DNA of 64,000 nt from assembly GCF_900115015.1 (NCBI RefSeq), contig NZ_FOUZ01000014.1, forward strand, positions 36,445 to 100,444, read 5' to 3'. Made by a program: the position numbers and the translations under genes. This DNA is from Algoriella xinjiangensis (lineage in GTDB: Bacteria; Bacteroidota; Bacteroidia; Flavobacteriales; Weeksellaceae). Below, one piece after another: positions 18,770 to 27,347 of this stretch. A model generated the notes under the pieces. That model was not told the origin of the DNA. It ran no database searches and saw only the letters and a program-made list of their open reading frames with translations. The first letter of the stretch is position 1. The number at the start of each line of letters is the position of its first letter.

Positions 18770-19165
18770 TTAATTGATTGCACATAAAATGAAAAATACA
18801 GATAAATAAAACCAAATCATAGAGAATATAATATGAATAATTGTTTCAAATCGTTTTCCTTTCCAAAGTTTTGGTGAATACACAAAAAACTGAAAAACTA
18901 AACGGAAAGTCCAAAAAATTCCAAATCCAAAACAGATTTTTTTACCCAAACTTGTTTCTAAAAGGTCGTTCGAATTCATCAAACACAAAACTCCCATTAA
19001 TAAAACTGTTAGCGCAATAAAAAATGTATGAACAATCATCATTTGACGATTGACTAAAAGTAATGGTTTCAAATCGTGTTTCCAGTTAAAATACGTTGGA
19101 AAAATAGAATGAATTAATGCTAAAATGATTAATGAAATTCCAATTATTTTAAGCTGTACTTCCAT
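18770..19165 (-). CDS. Hypothetical four-helix membrane protein
   Basis: A 131-residue protein with four hydrophobic segments (about 5-24, 43-64, 77-95 and 108-128), so an inner-membrane protein. No known domain is recognised. Its start overlaps the end of the preceding methyltransferase gene by 17 bases, so the two are translationally coupled. It closes a four-gene operon (DoxX-like, DUF2071, methyltransferase, this gene), and probably shares their membrane-associated role. Confidence 0.75.
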   Translation of the reverse strand: MEVQLKIIGISLIILALIHSIFPTYFNWKHDLKPLLLVNRQMMIVHTFFIALTVLLMGVLCLMNSNDLLETSLGKKICFGFGIFWTFRLVFQFFVYSPKLWKGKRFETIIHIIFSMIWFYLSVFFILCAIN

Positions 19166-19904
19166 CCTTTCTTAGTATAAATGTTGTGATAAATGGTGTT
19201 GTTTTTATTTCTTTATTAACTATCAAATTTGATTCACGAAAAGTTTTTAACCATGTTTTTCGCGAATGAAAGTGAAAAAAACCAATTGTATAAGCCATAA
19301 AATTATTAAAATCTCGTAAATGTTCCGTTATTATAATTTCTCCAGAAGATTTTGTAATTCGATTAAGTTCTTTAAAAAATAATATTCTTTCTTCTTCATT
19401 TCTAATTTCGTGAGCCGATAAAATTGCAACAGTCAAATCAAATGTTTCGTCTGCAAATGGTAAATAATTTGTCTGCACAGAAGTTGTATTTGAAAATGGC
19501 GGATATACTTTTCTTGCTCTTTTAATTGAAACTTCAGTATGTTTTTTTTCCTCATAAAAATCACAAACTGTTAAGTCAATTTTCGGATTTATTTGTTTGA
19601 TCAATTCACTTGTTTCATCAAAACCAGCATTAATATTGATTATTTTTTTGTTTCCAGAAATTTTAATCCATTTCAATTGATATAAATCTGAAACATCATA
19701 AATATAATACGAAACTAAAAGTGAGATAGCAGTTATAGCTAACATTATAAATGCGCCAATTTGTAAAATGATTTGATAATTAACGGATAAAAAACCTTTA
19801 AAAAGAAATACTAAACTAAAAACAAGTAAAACAATGGCATAAAAATGCCAATTAAATCGGATAATATTCCAAACACCTTGAAATGGTTTTCTTCTTATTT
19901 CCAT
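19149..19904 (-). CDS. Membrane-anchored class I SAM-dependent methyltransferase
   Basis: A 251-residue protein with two N-terminal membrane helices (about 18-36 and 42-68) followed by a methyltransferase domain. Motif I is degenerate (KIININAGFDETSELI), but a later methyltransferase segment is clear: YLPFADETFDLTVAILSAHEI, here split by the positions 150-172, and then a post-motif region with EIIITEHLRDF. It overlaps the DUF2071 gene by 10 bases upstream and the four-helix gene by 17 bases downstream. A lipid or quinone-like substrate would fit the membrane anchor; this is inference. Confidence 0.78.
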   Translation of the reverse strand: MEIRRKPFQGVWNIIRFNWHFYAIVLLVFSLVFLFKGFLSVNYQIILQIGAFIMLAITAISLLVSYYIYDVSDLYQLKWIKISGNKKIININAGFDETSELIKQINPKIDLTVCDFYEEKKHTEVSIKRARKVYPPFSNTTSVQTNYLPFADETFDLTVAILSAHEIRNEEERILFFKELNRITKSSGEIIITEHLRDFNNFMAYTIGFFHFHSRKTWLKTFRESNLIVNKEIKTTPFITTFILRKDGSTA

Positions 19905-20629
19905 ACCTCTTTCTTTCCTTTTTTCCAGAAATACGGAATATTTTTTAACTCAAAAGCATTTGCTAAAACTACATTTTTAAAGTTTAAATCATCCAAAAAC
20001 TTAAATCGATAATCTACAATATCAATTGGTTTCGGAATCCAATTTGAGCGAACACCTTCTATAATTAAAACAGTTTTATTTGCATTATTATATGTAAAAG
20101 TAAATGGCAAAGGTCCTGCAAAACGGCGCGCTTCTTTCCAAGATTCAAAGGGAGAATTTATTGGTAACGGAATTTCAGTTTCAACTTCGTTAAATATCAG
20201 TTCAAAATCTGAATGCTTAGACAAAATTTCTCTCTTATTATTTTCTTCTTTTTGTTTAATATCTGTAGTTGTATAATTATAATGCGTGAAAATATTTCCG
20301 AAGAATTCCATTTTCTTTTTATTTGTTTCTGATTTAATAATATACAAACCTCGCAATCGCTTGCCCGCTTGATTTGTGTAACGCACAAAAATTCTATAAC
20401 CTATCAAAAAGAAATTATTTCCCATAAACTTTGGAAAACCTTTAGGTCGTAAACCATTTGTTTGCACCATTGCAACTGCTATAAAAGCCCATTTATCCTG
20501 AAAAATATCTAATTCTAAACATGACGGAATTAGCTGCGCTAACTGTTCTTTTGGAACAGCAAAAGTTAAAACAACAGAAGATTCAAAAAATGCTTCTACC
20601 GCAAACGGATGATTTTTAAGAAACTCCAT
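19895..20629 (-). CDS. DUF2071 family protein (YqjF-like)
   Basis: A 244-residue protein with the DUF2071 pattern: an N-terminal AVPKEQLAQLIPSCLELD segment, then KWAFIAVAMVQTNGLRPKGFP and the YRIFVRY strand. The fold is thought to be related to acetoacetate decarboxylase, but no function is established. There is no signal peptide or membrane helix. It is the second gene of the DoxX-like/DUF2071/methyltransferase operon, two bases after the DoxX-like gene; the tight linkage suggests a shared pathway. Confidence 0.82.
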   Translation of the reverse strand: MEFLKNHPFAVEAFFESSVVLTFAVPKEQLAQLIPSCLELDIFQDKWAFIAVAMVQTNGLRPKGFPKFMGNNFFLIGYRIFVRYTNQAGKRLRGLYIIKSETNKKKMEFFGNIFTHYNYTTTDIKQKEENNKREILSKHSDFELIFNEVETEIPLPINSPFESWKEARRFAGPLPFTFTYNNANKTVLIIEGVRSNWIPKPIDIVDYRFKFLDDLNFKNVVLANAFELKNIPYFWKKGKKEVWK

Positions 20630-20631
20630 AA

Positions 20632-21042
20632 TTACGAAATTTTAGTAATTTTCTTATTCAAAACGAATTCATTGTAATAAACTAAAGCAATGAAAAGCAT
20701 CGCAAAAAAGAAATTTAATTTTCCCCAAAGTAATAATTCTGGAGCAAGTGAAAACTCTAAAACATTCATTACAAAAACAATAATCATTTGTAAAATTGCA
20801 TTTAATCGAGATTTATAGCGCGACAAAATCCAAATTGCCATTACAATTTCTGAACACCCGATTAAAATAATCAATAAATGAGAAAATTCATTGCCCAAAA
20901 TCTTCGCTACAATTTGTTCGTGTCTTGGTACAAAATTTAATATTTTACAAAATAATCCATTTGAAAACCATACAAATGCAATAAAATAAGTAATTAATTT
21001 ATGTTGAGAAATCTCCAATTTATTCATTTTTAGATTACTCAT
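20632..21042 (-). CDS. DoxX-like family membrane protein
   Basis: A 136-residue inner-membrane protein with four helices (about 13-30, 50-70, 75-98 and 105-125), matching the DoxX-like family that frequently precedes DUF2071 genes. The motif LIGCSEIVMAIWIL in the second helix is typical. DoxX relatives are linked to quinone or thiol redox, but the role of this subgroup is unknown. Met6 is an alternative start 15 bases downstream. It is the first gene of its operon, 113 bases from the divergent gene at 21156. Confidence 0.78.
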   Translation of the reverse strand: MSNLKMNKLEISQHKLITYFIAFVWFSNGLFCKILNFVPRHEQIVAKILGNEFSHLLIILIGCSEIVMAIWILSRYKSRLNAILQMIIVFVMNVLEFSLAPELLLWGKLNFFFAMLFIALVYYNEFVLNKKITKIS

Positions 21043-21155
21043 TAAATTTAATTATTATATTACAATAACCGTTATGATAACCAATAAATAAAATTGATTT
21101 TTTAAGCTCATTTTTACTTTTATAAAAATCCTATATTTATCAAAAATTAAAACCT

Positions 21156-21509
21156 ATGAAAAAAATAGCTTTGCTTTTTAGTATTATTATAAGTTCGGTT
21201 TCGTTTGCACAAACGGTAAATGATGTTCCGATTAAAGATATTAATGTAGATTATGTTCAAATAATTGGAACTGGTCGCGGATTAAGTACAAAATTGAATG
21301 TTCGATTAGATTTTGGTCAAGATACAAAGTCATTTTCTTTGAAAAATGGTTTAAAAATTAAAGACGAACGTGGAATTGCTGTAAAATTTAATTCGATGAT
21401 GGATGCACTAAATTTCATGTCATCAAATGGCTTTGATTTTCAATTTGCATATACATCAAAAGAGAATGACGATGATGCGATTTATTATATTTTAAAGAAA
21501 AGAAAGTAA
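21156..21509 (+). CDS. Hypothetical small secreted protein
   Basis: A 117-residue protein with a clear signal peptide (MKKIALLFSIIISSVSFAQ). The mature domain of about 98 residues is probably alpha/beta (VDYVQIIGTGRGLSTKLNVRL; MDALNFMSSNGFDFQFAY). Similar short secreted proteins are common in Flavobacteriia, but I know no function. It is followed by its own terminator and appears monocistronic. Confidence 0.75.
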   Translation: MKKIALLFSIIISSVSFAQTVNDVPIKDINVDYVQIIGTGRGLSTKLNVRLDFGQDTKSFSLKNGLKIKDERGIAVKFNSMMDALNFMSSNGFDFQFAYTSKENDDDAIYYILKKRK

Positions 21510-21523
21510 TTATTTATATCACA

Positions 21524-21563
21524 AAAAAAAGCTCAATTTACAAATGTAAACTGAGCTTTTTTT
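21524..21563. terminator. Bidirectional terminator after the small secreted protein
   Basis: Stem of about 19 bp with one mismatch (A7-AGCTCAATTTAC against GTAAACTGAGCT-T7), 4-nt loop; it also lies just past the stop of the convergent GHL10 gene. Confidence 0.88.
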
Positions 21564-21581
21564 AATGTAAGAATTTTATTC

Positions 21582-23201
21582 TTAATTGATTTTTTCTGCG
21601 CTATAATCGCTTTCGTTTCCTAAACGATCAACGGCTTTTAATGCAACTGCATTTAGTGTTTTACCATTTTTAAATTTAGAAATCGTTTGATTTGTTTTAG
21701 TCGCTTCTACAATTGTTGTTTCCCAATCGTTGTTATAACGTGTATATAAAATCCATTTCGCAACATTCGCATTTGTTTTATTGTCATTCCAATTCATAAC
21801 CACATCTGTAGATTTAGAATTGATATACAAACTAGGTTTTGTCAAACGATCTGCTTTTATCCAATTCATCGTCGGTACCAACGCTTTGTTTTTGTATGGA
21901 CCTTCTTTTAAATAGCTTAACATTGTCGGATTTTTTGACAATCCAGCAATACTCCAATGTATTGCGCCAACATTATTTTGCAAAATATCGCCTGCCATTT
22001 TTACTTGATTTACAATTTCTGAATTACGATCAGATGATTTTACCTCGACTGTATTAAGACCTGGCCAAAGGTGACGATTATGTGTATTTTCTGATTTCCA
22101 CCACTCTAATAATTTCGGAAAACTTTGTCCTGTCGAGTTAATTGGCCAATATAATTGAGGCGAAAAATAATCGACCCAACCTTTATTTAACCATAATTTT
22201 GCATCTGCATACAATTCATCATATTGCGACGAACCTGTAATACCAGCCGGATAACCAGGTTTCCAAATTCCGAAAGGACTAATACCAAACTTAACGAAAG
22301 GTTTTTCTGCTTTTATTTCTTTGTAAACACGCTCTATAATTGTATTTACATTTTGACGACGCCAATCGGCGCGAGACAAAGATCCACCTTTATTTTTATA
22401 AGCGTTCCAAGTTGTGTTATCTGGAAAATCTGCACCACCATTGTACGATGCATACGGATAAAAATAATCATCAAAATGAACGCCATCTATATCATATCTC
22501 GAAACAATATCTTTTACAACATCCGAAACGTGATCTTGCGTTTTTTGATCTGCAGGATCAAACCAATACATTCCATTTTTTAATCGAACAATGTTTTCTG
22601 GCGAACGTCTAACCATAGATTCGTTATTGATAGCTCCTCCACTCGAATGATGCGCGCGATAAGGATTTAACCAAACATGCAATTCGATACCACGTTTATG
22701 CGCTTCCTCAACCCAAAATTCTAATGGATCATAATATGGAAAAGGCGCTTTACCTTCGGTTCCTGTTAAAAAATAAGACCATGGCTCAAAATTACTTTTA
22801 TATAACGCATCTCCTGCTGGACGAACTTGAAAAATAACCGCATTAAAATTATTAGCTTCTAACATATCCAATAAATTTATTGCTTCTTGCTTTTGTTGAT
22901 CTGTTGTTAAATCTTTTTTAGAAGGCCAATTAATATTAGCTACAGACGCAACCCAAGCTGCACGAAACTCTCTATTTACCTCTGGTAACGTTACTTTAAA
23001 AACTTCTTCTTTAACAACTTTAGAAAGTTCTGTTTTAGTTACAACTGGCGGAGTTTTTTTAGGTTCGGTAGTTTTTGGAGTAGTTGTTTCAACTCTTTTA
23101 TAAACTATTTTTTTTGAACTTTTATTTGAGCTACAAGAAGATAATGTAATCAAAACAAAAGCTAAAAAAGTGATAATATATTTAAATTTCAAATTCATCA
23201 A
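21582..23201 (-). CDS. Family 10-like glycosyl hydrolase lipoprotein (GHL10, YngK-like)
   Basis: A 539-residue lipoprotein: leader then a lipobox at LSSCSSNK (Cys23). The GHL10 TIM-barrel domain spans about 75-430, opening with REFRAAWVASVANINWPS, then FQVRPAGDALYKS, LHVWLNPYRAH and DGVHFDDYFYPY, all typical of the family. A short fibronectin-III-like domain follows (about 450-539). GHL10 members are thought to act on peptidoglycan or other surface glycans (glucosidase/DigH-like activity); the exact substrate here is unproven. It appears monocistronic. Confidence 0.9.
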   Translation of the reverse strand: MMNLKFKYIITFLAFVLITLSSCSSNKSSKKIVYKRVETTTPKTTEPKKTPPVVTKTELSKVVKEEVFKVTLPEVNREFRAAWVASVANINWPSKKDLTTDQQKQEAINLLDMLEANNFNAVIFQVRPAGDALYKSNFEPWSYFLTGTEGKAPFPYYDPLEFWVEEAHKRGIELHVWLNPYRAHHSSGGAINNESMVRRSPENIVRLKNGMYWFDPADQKTQDHVSDVVKDIVSRYDIDGVHFDDYFYPYASYNGGADFPDNTTWNAYKNKGGSLSRADWRRQNVNTIIERVYKEIKAEKPFVKFGISPFGIWKPGYPAGITGSSQYDELYADAKLWLNKGWVDYFSPQLYWPINSTGQSFPKLLEWWKSENTHNRHLWPGLNTVEVKSSDRNSEIVNQVKMAGDILQNNVGAIHWSIAGLSKNPTMLSYLKEGPYKNKALVPTMNWIKADRLTKPSLYINSKSTDVVMNWNDNKTNANVAKWILYTRYNNDWETTIVEATKTNQTISKFKNGKTLNAVALKAVDRLGNESDYSAEKIN

Positions 23202-23373
23202 AAAGGGTTTAGTATATTTAAGAATTACAAAATTAAGAAATAAGCCAATAGGAAACGGTTTTTTATGGATTCTTTATGAATTATATGCTCAATCTTTATT
23301 AAAAAGATGTTTTTTCTGCTTATTCCTTTGAAAAATTTCATGAAAAGAATACATTTACACGAAGTATTTATTT

Positions 23374-23808
23374 ATGTTTTTAATTATTCTTATTGGTGTT
23401 TTTATTATTTGTATTAATGTTGTTTTACAATCAATAATCACTGTTTTTTCTTTAAAATACTTGCATCAATTTAATTCTAAAAAGAACAGAATTTCAATCA
23501 AAGCCGTTTTATTACAAATGTCTTTATCAGTTTCTCTTTTAACTTTATTGCATGGCGCGCAATGTACAATTTGGGCAGCTGCATTTTATTTTAATCCAGA
23601 AATTGATAATTTATATAATTTTAAAGAAGCAATATATTTTTCGTTAATCACTTTTACAACGGTTGGTTATGGAGATGTTGTAATTGATAGCGATTGGAAA
23701 ATTTTAGGAGGTTTAGAAGCTATCAACGGAATAATGATGGTTGGTTGGTCTACGGCTCTTATGTTTTCCTACTTGCAAATTATCTTGAAAAAGAATATCT
23801 CAAAATAA
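23374..23808 (+). CDS. Two-helix potassium channel
   Basis: A 144-residue membrane protein. A first hydrophobic segment (about 2-25), a second (about 48-75), a pore loop with the K+-selectivity filter TTVGYGD (about 108-114), and a last helix (about 120-138). There is no cytosolic RCK/TrkA-N regulatory domain, so it is a minimal pore subunit that should assemble as a tetramer. Alone in its transcript, with a terminator immediately after. Its gating and physiological role are unknown. Confidence 0.85.
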   Translation: MFLIILIGVFIICINVVLQSIITVFSLKYLHQFNSKKNRISIKAVLLQMSLSVSLLTLLHGAQCTIWAAAFYFNPEIDNLYNFKEAIYFSLITFTTVGYGDVVIDSDWKILGGLEAINGIMMVGWSTALMFSYLQIILKKNISK

Positions 23809-23815
23809 ATTAAAC

Positions 23816-23846
23816 AAAAAAGCTTCCAAAATCGGAAGCTTTTTAA
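23816..23846. terminator. Terminator, K+ channel versus DUF2911
   Basis: Stem AAAAAAGCTTCC / GGAAGCTTTT with a 6-nt loop; shares its core with terminators at 27291 and 42191. Confidence 0.88.
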
Positions 23847-23850
23847 ATTC

Positions 23851-24585
23851 TTAATATTTTTCTTTTTCTAATTTTTCTTTCAATTCTTTGTAATAATCTG
23901 GCGCTTTCGCATCTTTTTCTAAGGCAATATTTACCCATTTCAAAGCTTGATTACGGTCTAATTTATTACTGTAATAAAAGTTTGCAGAATTATAAAAATC
24001 ACGTGCAGAAGAATTTTCATTTAACTGCTCACCAATCATTTTTAAAACAGAACTAACAGTATTTGTTTCAATATTTAGAACAACATTTACATTATCCCAA
24101 GCCAAAACCAAATCTGCTTTTTGTTGCGTAACATTTGTAAAACGAATCTCAAATGTTTCTACTTTATTATTCATCGATTTTGTTGCAACAGCTTTCACTT
24201 TTAGTGCAACATTCGACTCTTTCCACTCTTTTGGATTTCCCCAATTTTTGGTGTCTTTATAAAAAATCACATCCCATTCGTCCTTATTTGGAATAGAATA
24301 CAACGCATATTCGCCCGCTGCTAAGTCTTTTCCATTTACTTTAATTGGTTGATTAAATTTAATCACTGTATTTTCATTAGCACCAGTTCGCCAAACTTCT
24401 CCATAAGGAACTAATTTGCCAAAAACTTTACGTTCGCTAACATTTGGACGATTATATTCAACCTCAAATTCTGTTAAACCAACTTTTTGTTCAATCTCAG
24501 AATGGCTACTAACAGCAGGAAATTTCAATTGTGCAAAAGCACAACTTCCAATCAATACTGCTAAAATTGTCGATGTAATTTTCAT
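23851..24585 (-). CDS. DUF2911 domain protein, secreted
   Basis: A 244-residue protein with a signal peptide (ending near SCAFAQ, residue 18). The DUF2911 domain is clear: EFEVEYNRPNVSERKVFG, LVPYGEVWRTGANENTVIKF and AGEYALYSIPNKDEW. The C-terminal 65 residues are helical and repeat-like (a TPR-like KWVNIALEKDAKAPDYYKELK). DUF2911 is widespread in Bacteroidota and has no established function. It starts one base before the DUF5522 gene stop, so the two form an operon. Confidence 0.88.
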   Translation of the reverse strand: MKITSTILAVLIGSCAFAQLKFPAVSSHSEIEQKVGLTEFEVEYNRPNVSERKVFGKLVPYGEVWRTGANENTVIKFNQPIKVNGKDLAAGEYALYSIPNKDEWDVIFYKDTKNWGNPKEWKESNVALKVKAVATKSMNNKVETFEIRFTNVTQQKADLVLAWDNVNVVLNIETNTVSSVLKMIGEQLNENSSARDFYNSANFYYSNKLDRNQALKWVNIALEKDAKAPDYYKELKEKLEKEKY

Positions 24586-24586
24586 A

Positions 24587-24748
24587 TTATTCTTTCTTTT
24601 TTATCTTATCAGTTTTTTTATCATATCCGTACGGACAATGTTTACAACCACTTTTACAACAATATCCACGACGTTTTAGATATTGTGCTGTAAAAATCCG
24701 AAAACCTTCTGGAGACAAGTAATAATCTCCTTCTTCAAACTTTTTCAT
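24587..24748 (-). CDS. DUF5522 family cysteine-rich small protein
   Basis: A protein of about 53 residues starting at Met in MKKFEEGDYYLSPEG; an upstream in-frame ATG at 24784 would add 12 residues not typical of the family. It carries a compact Cys cluster, RGYCCKSGCKHCPYGY, probably a metal-binding or Fe-S knuckle. DUF5522 proteins have no known function. The stop abuts the start of the DUF2911 gene, so the two are co-transcribed. Confidence 0.78.
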   Translation of the reverse strand: MKKFEEGDYYLSPEGFRIFTAQYLKRRGYCCKSGCKHCPYGYDKKTDKIKKKE

Positions 24749-24876
24749 TTTATAATTGATGTGAAAATAGTTATAAAATTTCAACCAAAATCAATCCACT
24801 TTTATGATTCTAATTAGGATTTTGTTTGATAAAGTTACGCCAAATCTAAAACTGTTTTGATGAAACTTTTACAAAA

Positions 24877-25260
24877 ATGAATGATTTGATTGATATAATT
24901 TATAATTTTGCAGTAAAATCAAGTCATTTTACAATGTTTATAGTAATTTTTAGTCACTTGTTTCGAAAGAATTTTATTGGAATTACAATTTTTCCTTTCA
25001 TTTTTTTGAGAGATCCAAAATTGAAGGAAGATAAAACCTTAATTAATCACGAAACAATACATATTATACAACAAGTTGAACTCTTGGTTATTCCTTTCTA
25101 TATTTGGTATTTCACCGAATATGCTTACCGATTAATACAATACAAAGATCAACACAAAGCATATCGCAACATTAGTTTTGAGCGCGAAGCTTATGCCAAC
25201 GAAAACAATCCAAATTATCTGAAAGAACGCAAGTTCTACAATTTTTTAAAATACGTTTAA
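24877..25260 (+). CDS. Putative membrane-associated zincin-like protein (HExxH)
   Basis: A 127-residue protein with hydrophobic stretches at about 15-38 and 70-88. It has the zinc-protease motif HETIH (His58 to His62) and a downstream FEREAYANE (about 102-110) that could supply the third ligand as in gluzincins. Very short for a peptidase; it may be a minimal Zn-dependent enzyme or a degenerate one. Its stop is immediately followed (one base) by the start of the PLP deaminase gene, so they are co-transcribed. Function unknown. Confidence 0.72.
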   Translation: MNDLIDIIYNFAVKSSHFTMFIVIFSHLFRKNFIGITIFPFIFLRDPKLKEDKTLINHETIHIIQQVELLVIPFYIWYFTEYAYRLIQYKDQHKAYRNISFEREAYANENNPNYLKERKFYNFLKYV

Positions 25261-25261
25261 A

Positions 25262-26179
25262 ATGATTTGGAACGATCACAAAAGTATAATTCAATCAATT
25301 GATATAAGTAAAATTACGTCACAAAATATTCAACTTTCAATTTTAAGAGAAGATTTAATTCATCCCGAAATTTCAGGAAATAAATACCGTAAATTAAAGT
25401 ATAATTTTTTAGAAGCTGAAAAACTTGGTTTCAAAAAAATCATCACATTTGGCGGTGCATTTTCTAATCATATTTCCGCTACTGCAGCCGCGGGAAAAGA
25501 ATATGGTTTTGAAACAATTGGTATTATTCGTGGTGAAGAATTAGCAGATAAAATTGAGGAAAATGCAACTTTACGATTTGCAAAAAATTGCGGAATGCAA
25601 CTGCATTTTATTTCGCGAGAAGATTACAGAAAAAAAGAAGAAAATGATTTTCTTGAAACTTTAAATAATAAATTTCCAAATAGTTACGTTATTCCAGAAG
25701 GCGGCACAAATGATTTAGCTATAAGTGGTTGCAAAGAAATTTTACACGAAAATTGTGCTGAATATGATTTTATAGCTACTGCAATTGGAACATCTGGAAC
25801 AATTGCGGGATTGATGGAAAGCACAAAACCTCATCAACATATTTTAGGTTTTCCGAGTTTGAAAGGTGATTTTATACAAAATGACATTAAAAATCTAACA
25901 AAAAAGCAAAATTTCACTATTTTTAATGAATATCATTTTGGTGGATATGGAAAAGTTTCGGAGGAATTAATTAATTTTGTAAATTATTTTAAACAAACAA
26001 ACCAAATTCAATTGGAACCAATTTATACAGGAAAAATGGTTTTTGGTATTTTCGAATTAATTAAAAATCATTATTTTAGAGATTATTCTAAGATTTTAAT
26101 GATTCATACTGGCGGTCTGCAAGGCATTGAAGGAATGAATCAACACTTAAAAAAGAAAAACAAAATTACTATAGAATGA
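25262..26179 (+). CDS. PLP-dependent ACC deaminase / D-cysteine desulfhydrase family protein
   Basis: A 305-residue fold-type II PLP enzyme. The PLP lysine is expected in HPEISGNKYRKLKY (about 32-45), followed by the asparagine-containing GGAFSNHISATAAAG loop, a hallmark of the family. Residues near the end (MIHTGGLQGIEGM) contribute the phosphate-binding region. It may deaminate 1-aminocyclopropane-1-carboxylate or split D-cysteine; the sequence alone does not decide. It overlaps the next gene (26176) by 4 bases (ATGA-type overlap), indicating coupling. Confidence 0.85.
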   Translation: MIWNDHKSIIQSIDISKITSQNIQLSILREDLIHPEISGNKYRKLKYNFLEAEKLGFKKIITFGGAFSNHISATAAAGKEYGFETIGIIRGEELADKIEENATLRFAKNCGMQLHFISREDYRKKEENDFLETLNNKFPNSYVIPEGGTNDLAISGCKEILHENCAEYDFIATAIGTSGTIAGLMESTKPHQHILGFPSLKGDFIQNDIKNLTKKQNFTIFNEYHFGGYGKVSEELINFVNYFKQTNQIQLEPIYTGKMVFGIFELIKNHYFRDYSKILMIHTGGLQGIEGMNQHLKKKNKITIE

Positions 26180-27279
26180 AAAAATTATTATTAGTTTTTG
26201 GTTTTGTTATATCAATTGCTCTACAAGCACAAGAATCTAGAGATGTTTCGTATATCCGAAAACACGCGATTTTAGCCGTAGAAGAAATGCAATTGTACAA
26301 AGTACCAGCAAGTATTACGCTTGCGCAAGGTTTATTAGAAACTGGTGGCGGACAAAGTAAATTGGCGGATCAAGCAAATAATCACTTTGGTATAAAATGT
26401 AAAGGTCCGGAAGAATGGCCAAATGATATGCCGAGAATTTACCATGATGATGATGCGCGAGGCGAATGTTTCAGAAAATATGGATCGGTTGAAGAAAGTT
26501 ACCGCGATCATTCTAAATTTTTAGCTTTAAGACCTTATTATAAAGCTCTTTTTAATTTAAATCAAACAGATTATAAAGCTTGGGCAAACGGACTTAAAAA
26601 ATCGGGTTACGCAACAGATCCAAGTTATGCTTCTAAATTAATCTCTAGAATTGAAAAATATAATTTAGATCAATTTGATCAAATTTCTACAGAAGAAGTT
26701 TATGCAAAATTATATCATTTATACAACAATCAAGATGATAATTTATTGGCAAAAAACTCTTCAAAACAGCTTAAAAAAGAGGAACGTAAAGAAGAACGAA
26801 ACGAAATTAAAGATTTAAAAAACGAAGTTTCTTTAGCATCTAATAAATCAATTGATGTTGTTTCTACAACAGATAATTCGCAAATAAATAACAGAACTGT
26901 AACGTACGAAACACGACCAATGAACCCGACGTTACGTATAAAAAGACATAAAAATAACATACCATACATTGTTGCATTAGCGGGAGAATCTATTGGTACA
27001 ATTGCAAAAACGTACAACAAAGCACCTTCGGATTTGGCGAGTTTTAATGAAATACAAATGGGTTCTAAATTATATGATGGACAAATTGTATTCTTCGGAA
27101 AAAAGAAAGCAAAAGGATCTGAAACAACTTATAAAGTACAAAACGGTGATGATATGTATACGATTTCGCAGCGTTTTGGTGTAAAAATTAATAGCTTGTA
27201 TAAATTAAATAAAATGGAGCCTGGTGATCAACCAAAAATTGGGCAACGTATAAATTTAAAAACAAAAGTGAGAAGTTAA
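26176..27279 (+). CDS. Secreted LysM glucosaminidase (peptidoglycan hydrolase)
   Basis: A 367-residue protein with a signal peptide (about 1-19). The glucosaminidase domain spans about 25-160, with ASITLAQGLLETGGGQS carrying the catalytic Glu, and NNHFGIKCKG. A charged low-complexity linker (KEERKEERNE) leads to two LysM repeats (about 255-305 and 318-363) that bind peptidoglycan. It probably cleaves N-acetylglucosaminyl bonds during growth or division. It shares an operon with the deaminase and zincin-like genes, although no common pathway is evident. Confidence 0.92.
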   Translation: MKKLLLVFGFVISIALQAQESRDVSYIRKHAILAVEEMQLYKVPASITLAQGLLETGGGQSKLADQANNHFGIKCKGPEEWPNDMPRIYHDDDARGECFRKYGSVEESYRDHSKFLALRPYYKALFNLNQTDYKAWANGLKKSGYATDPSYASKLISRIEKYNLDQFDQISTEEVYAKLYHLYNNQDDNLLAKNSSKQLKKEERKEERNEIKDLKNEVSLASNKSIDVVSTTDNSQINNRTVTYETRPMNPTLRIKRHKNNIPYIVALAGESIGTIAKTYNKAPSDLASFNEIQMGSKLYDGQIVFFGKKKAKGSETTYKVQNGDDMYTISQRFGVKINSLYKLNKMEPGDQPKIGQRINLKTKVRS

Positions 27280-27290
27280 TTCACTCAAAT

Positions 27291-27334
27291 AAACATAAAA
27301 AAAGCTTCCAAAATTGGAAGCTTTTTTTATGTTT
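27291..27334. terminator. Perfect 21-bp terminator hairpin
   Basis: Arms 27291-27311 and 27314-27334 pair perfectly with a 2-nt loop around GCTTCCAA/TTGGAAGC. Flanked by A-run and T-run; serves the LysM gene and the convergent TlpA-like gene. Confidence 0.95.
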
Positions 27335-27347
27335 ATTATGTTTAATC

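Noticed and set aside
22224..22612. Plus-strand frames inside the GHL10 gene
   Set aside because: Two overlapping shadow frames antisense to a clear gene; composition (Arg/Thr-rich) and lack of motif argue against coding.
24749..24784. Longer start of the DUF5522 protein
   Set aside because: The extra 12 residues (MKFYNYFHINYK) are not typical of the family and a downstream ATG fits better.
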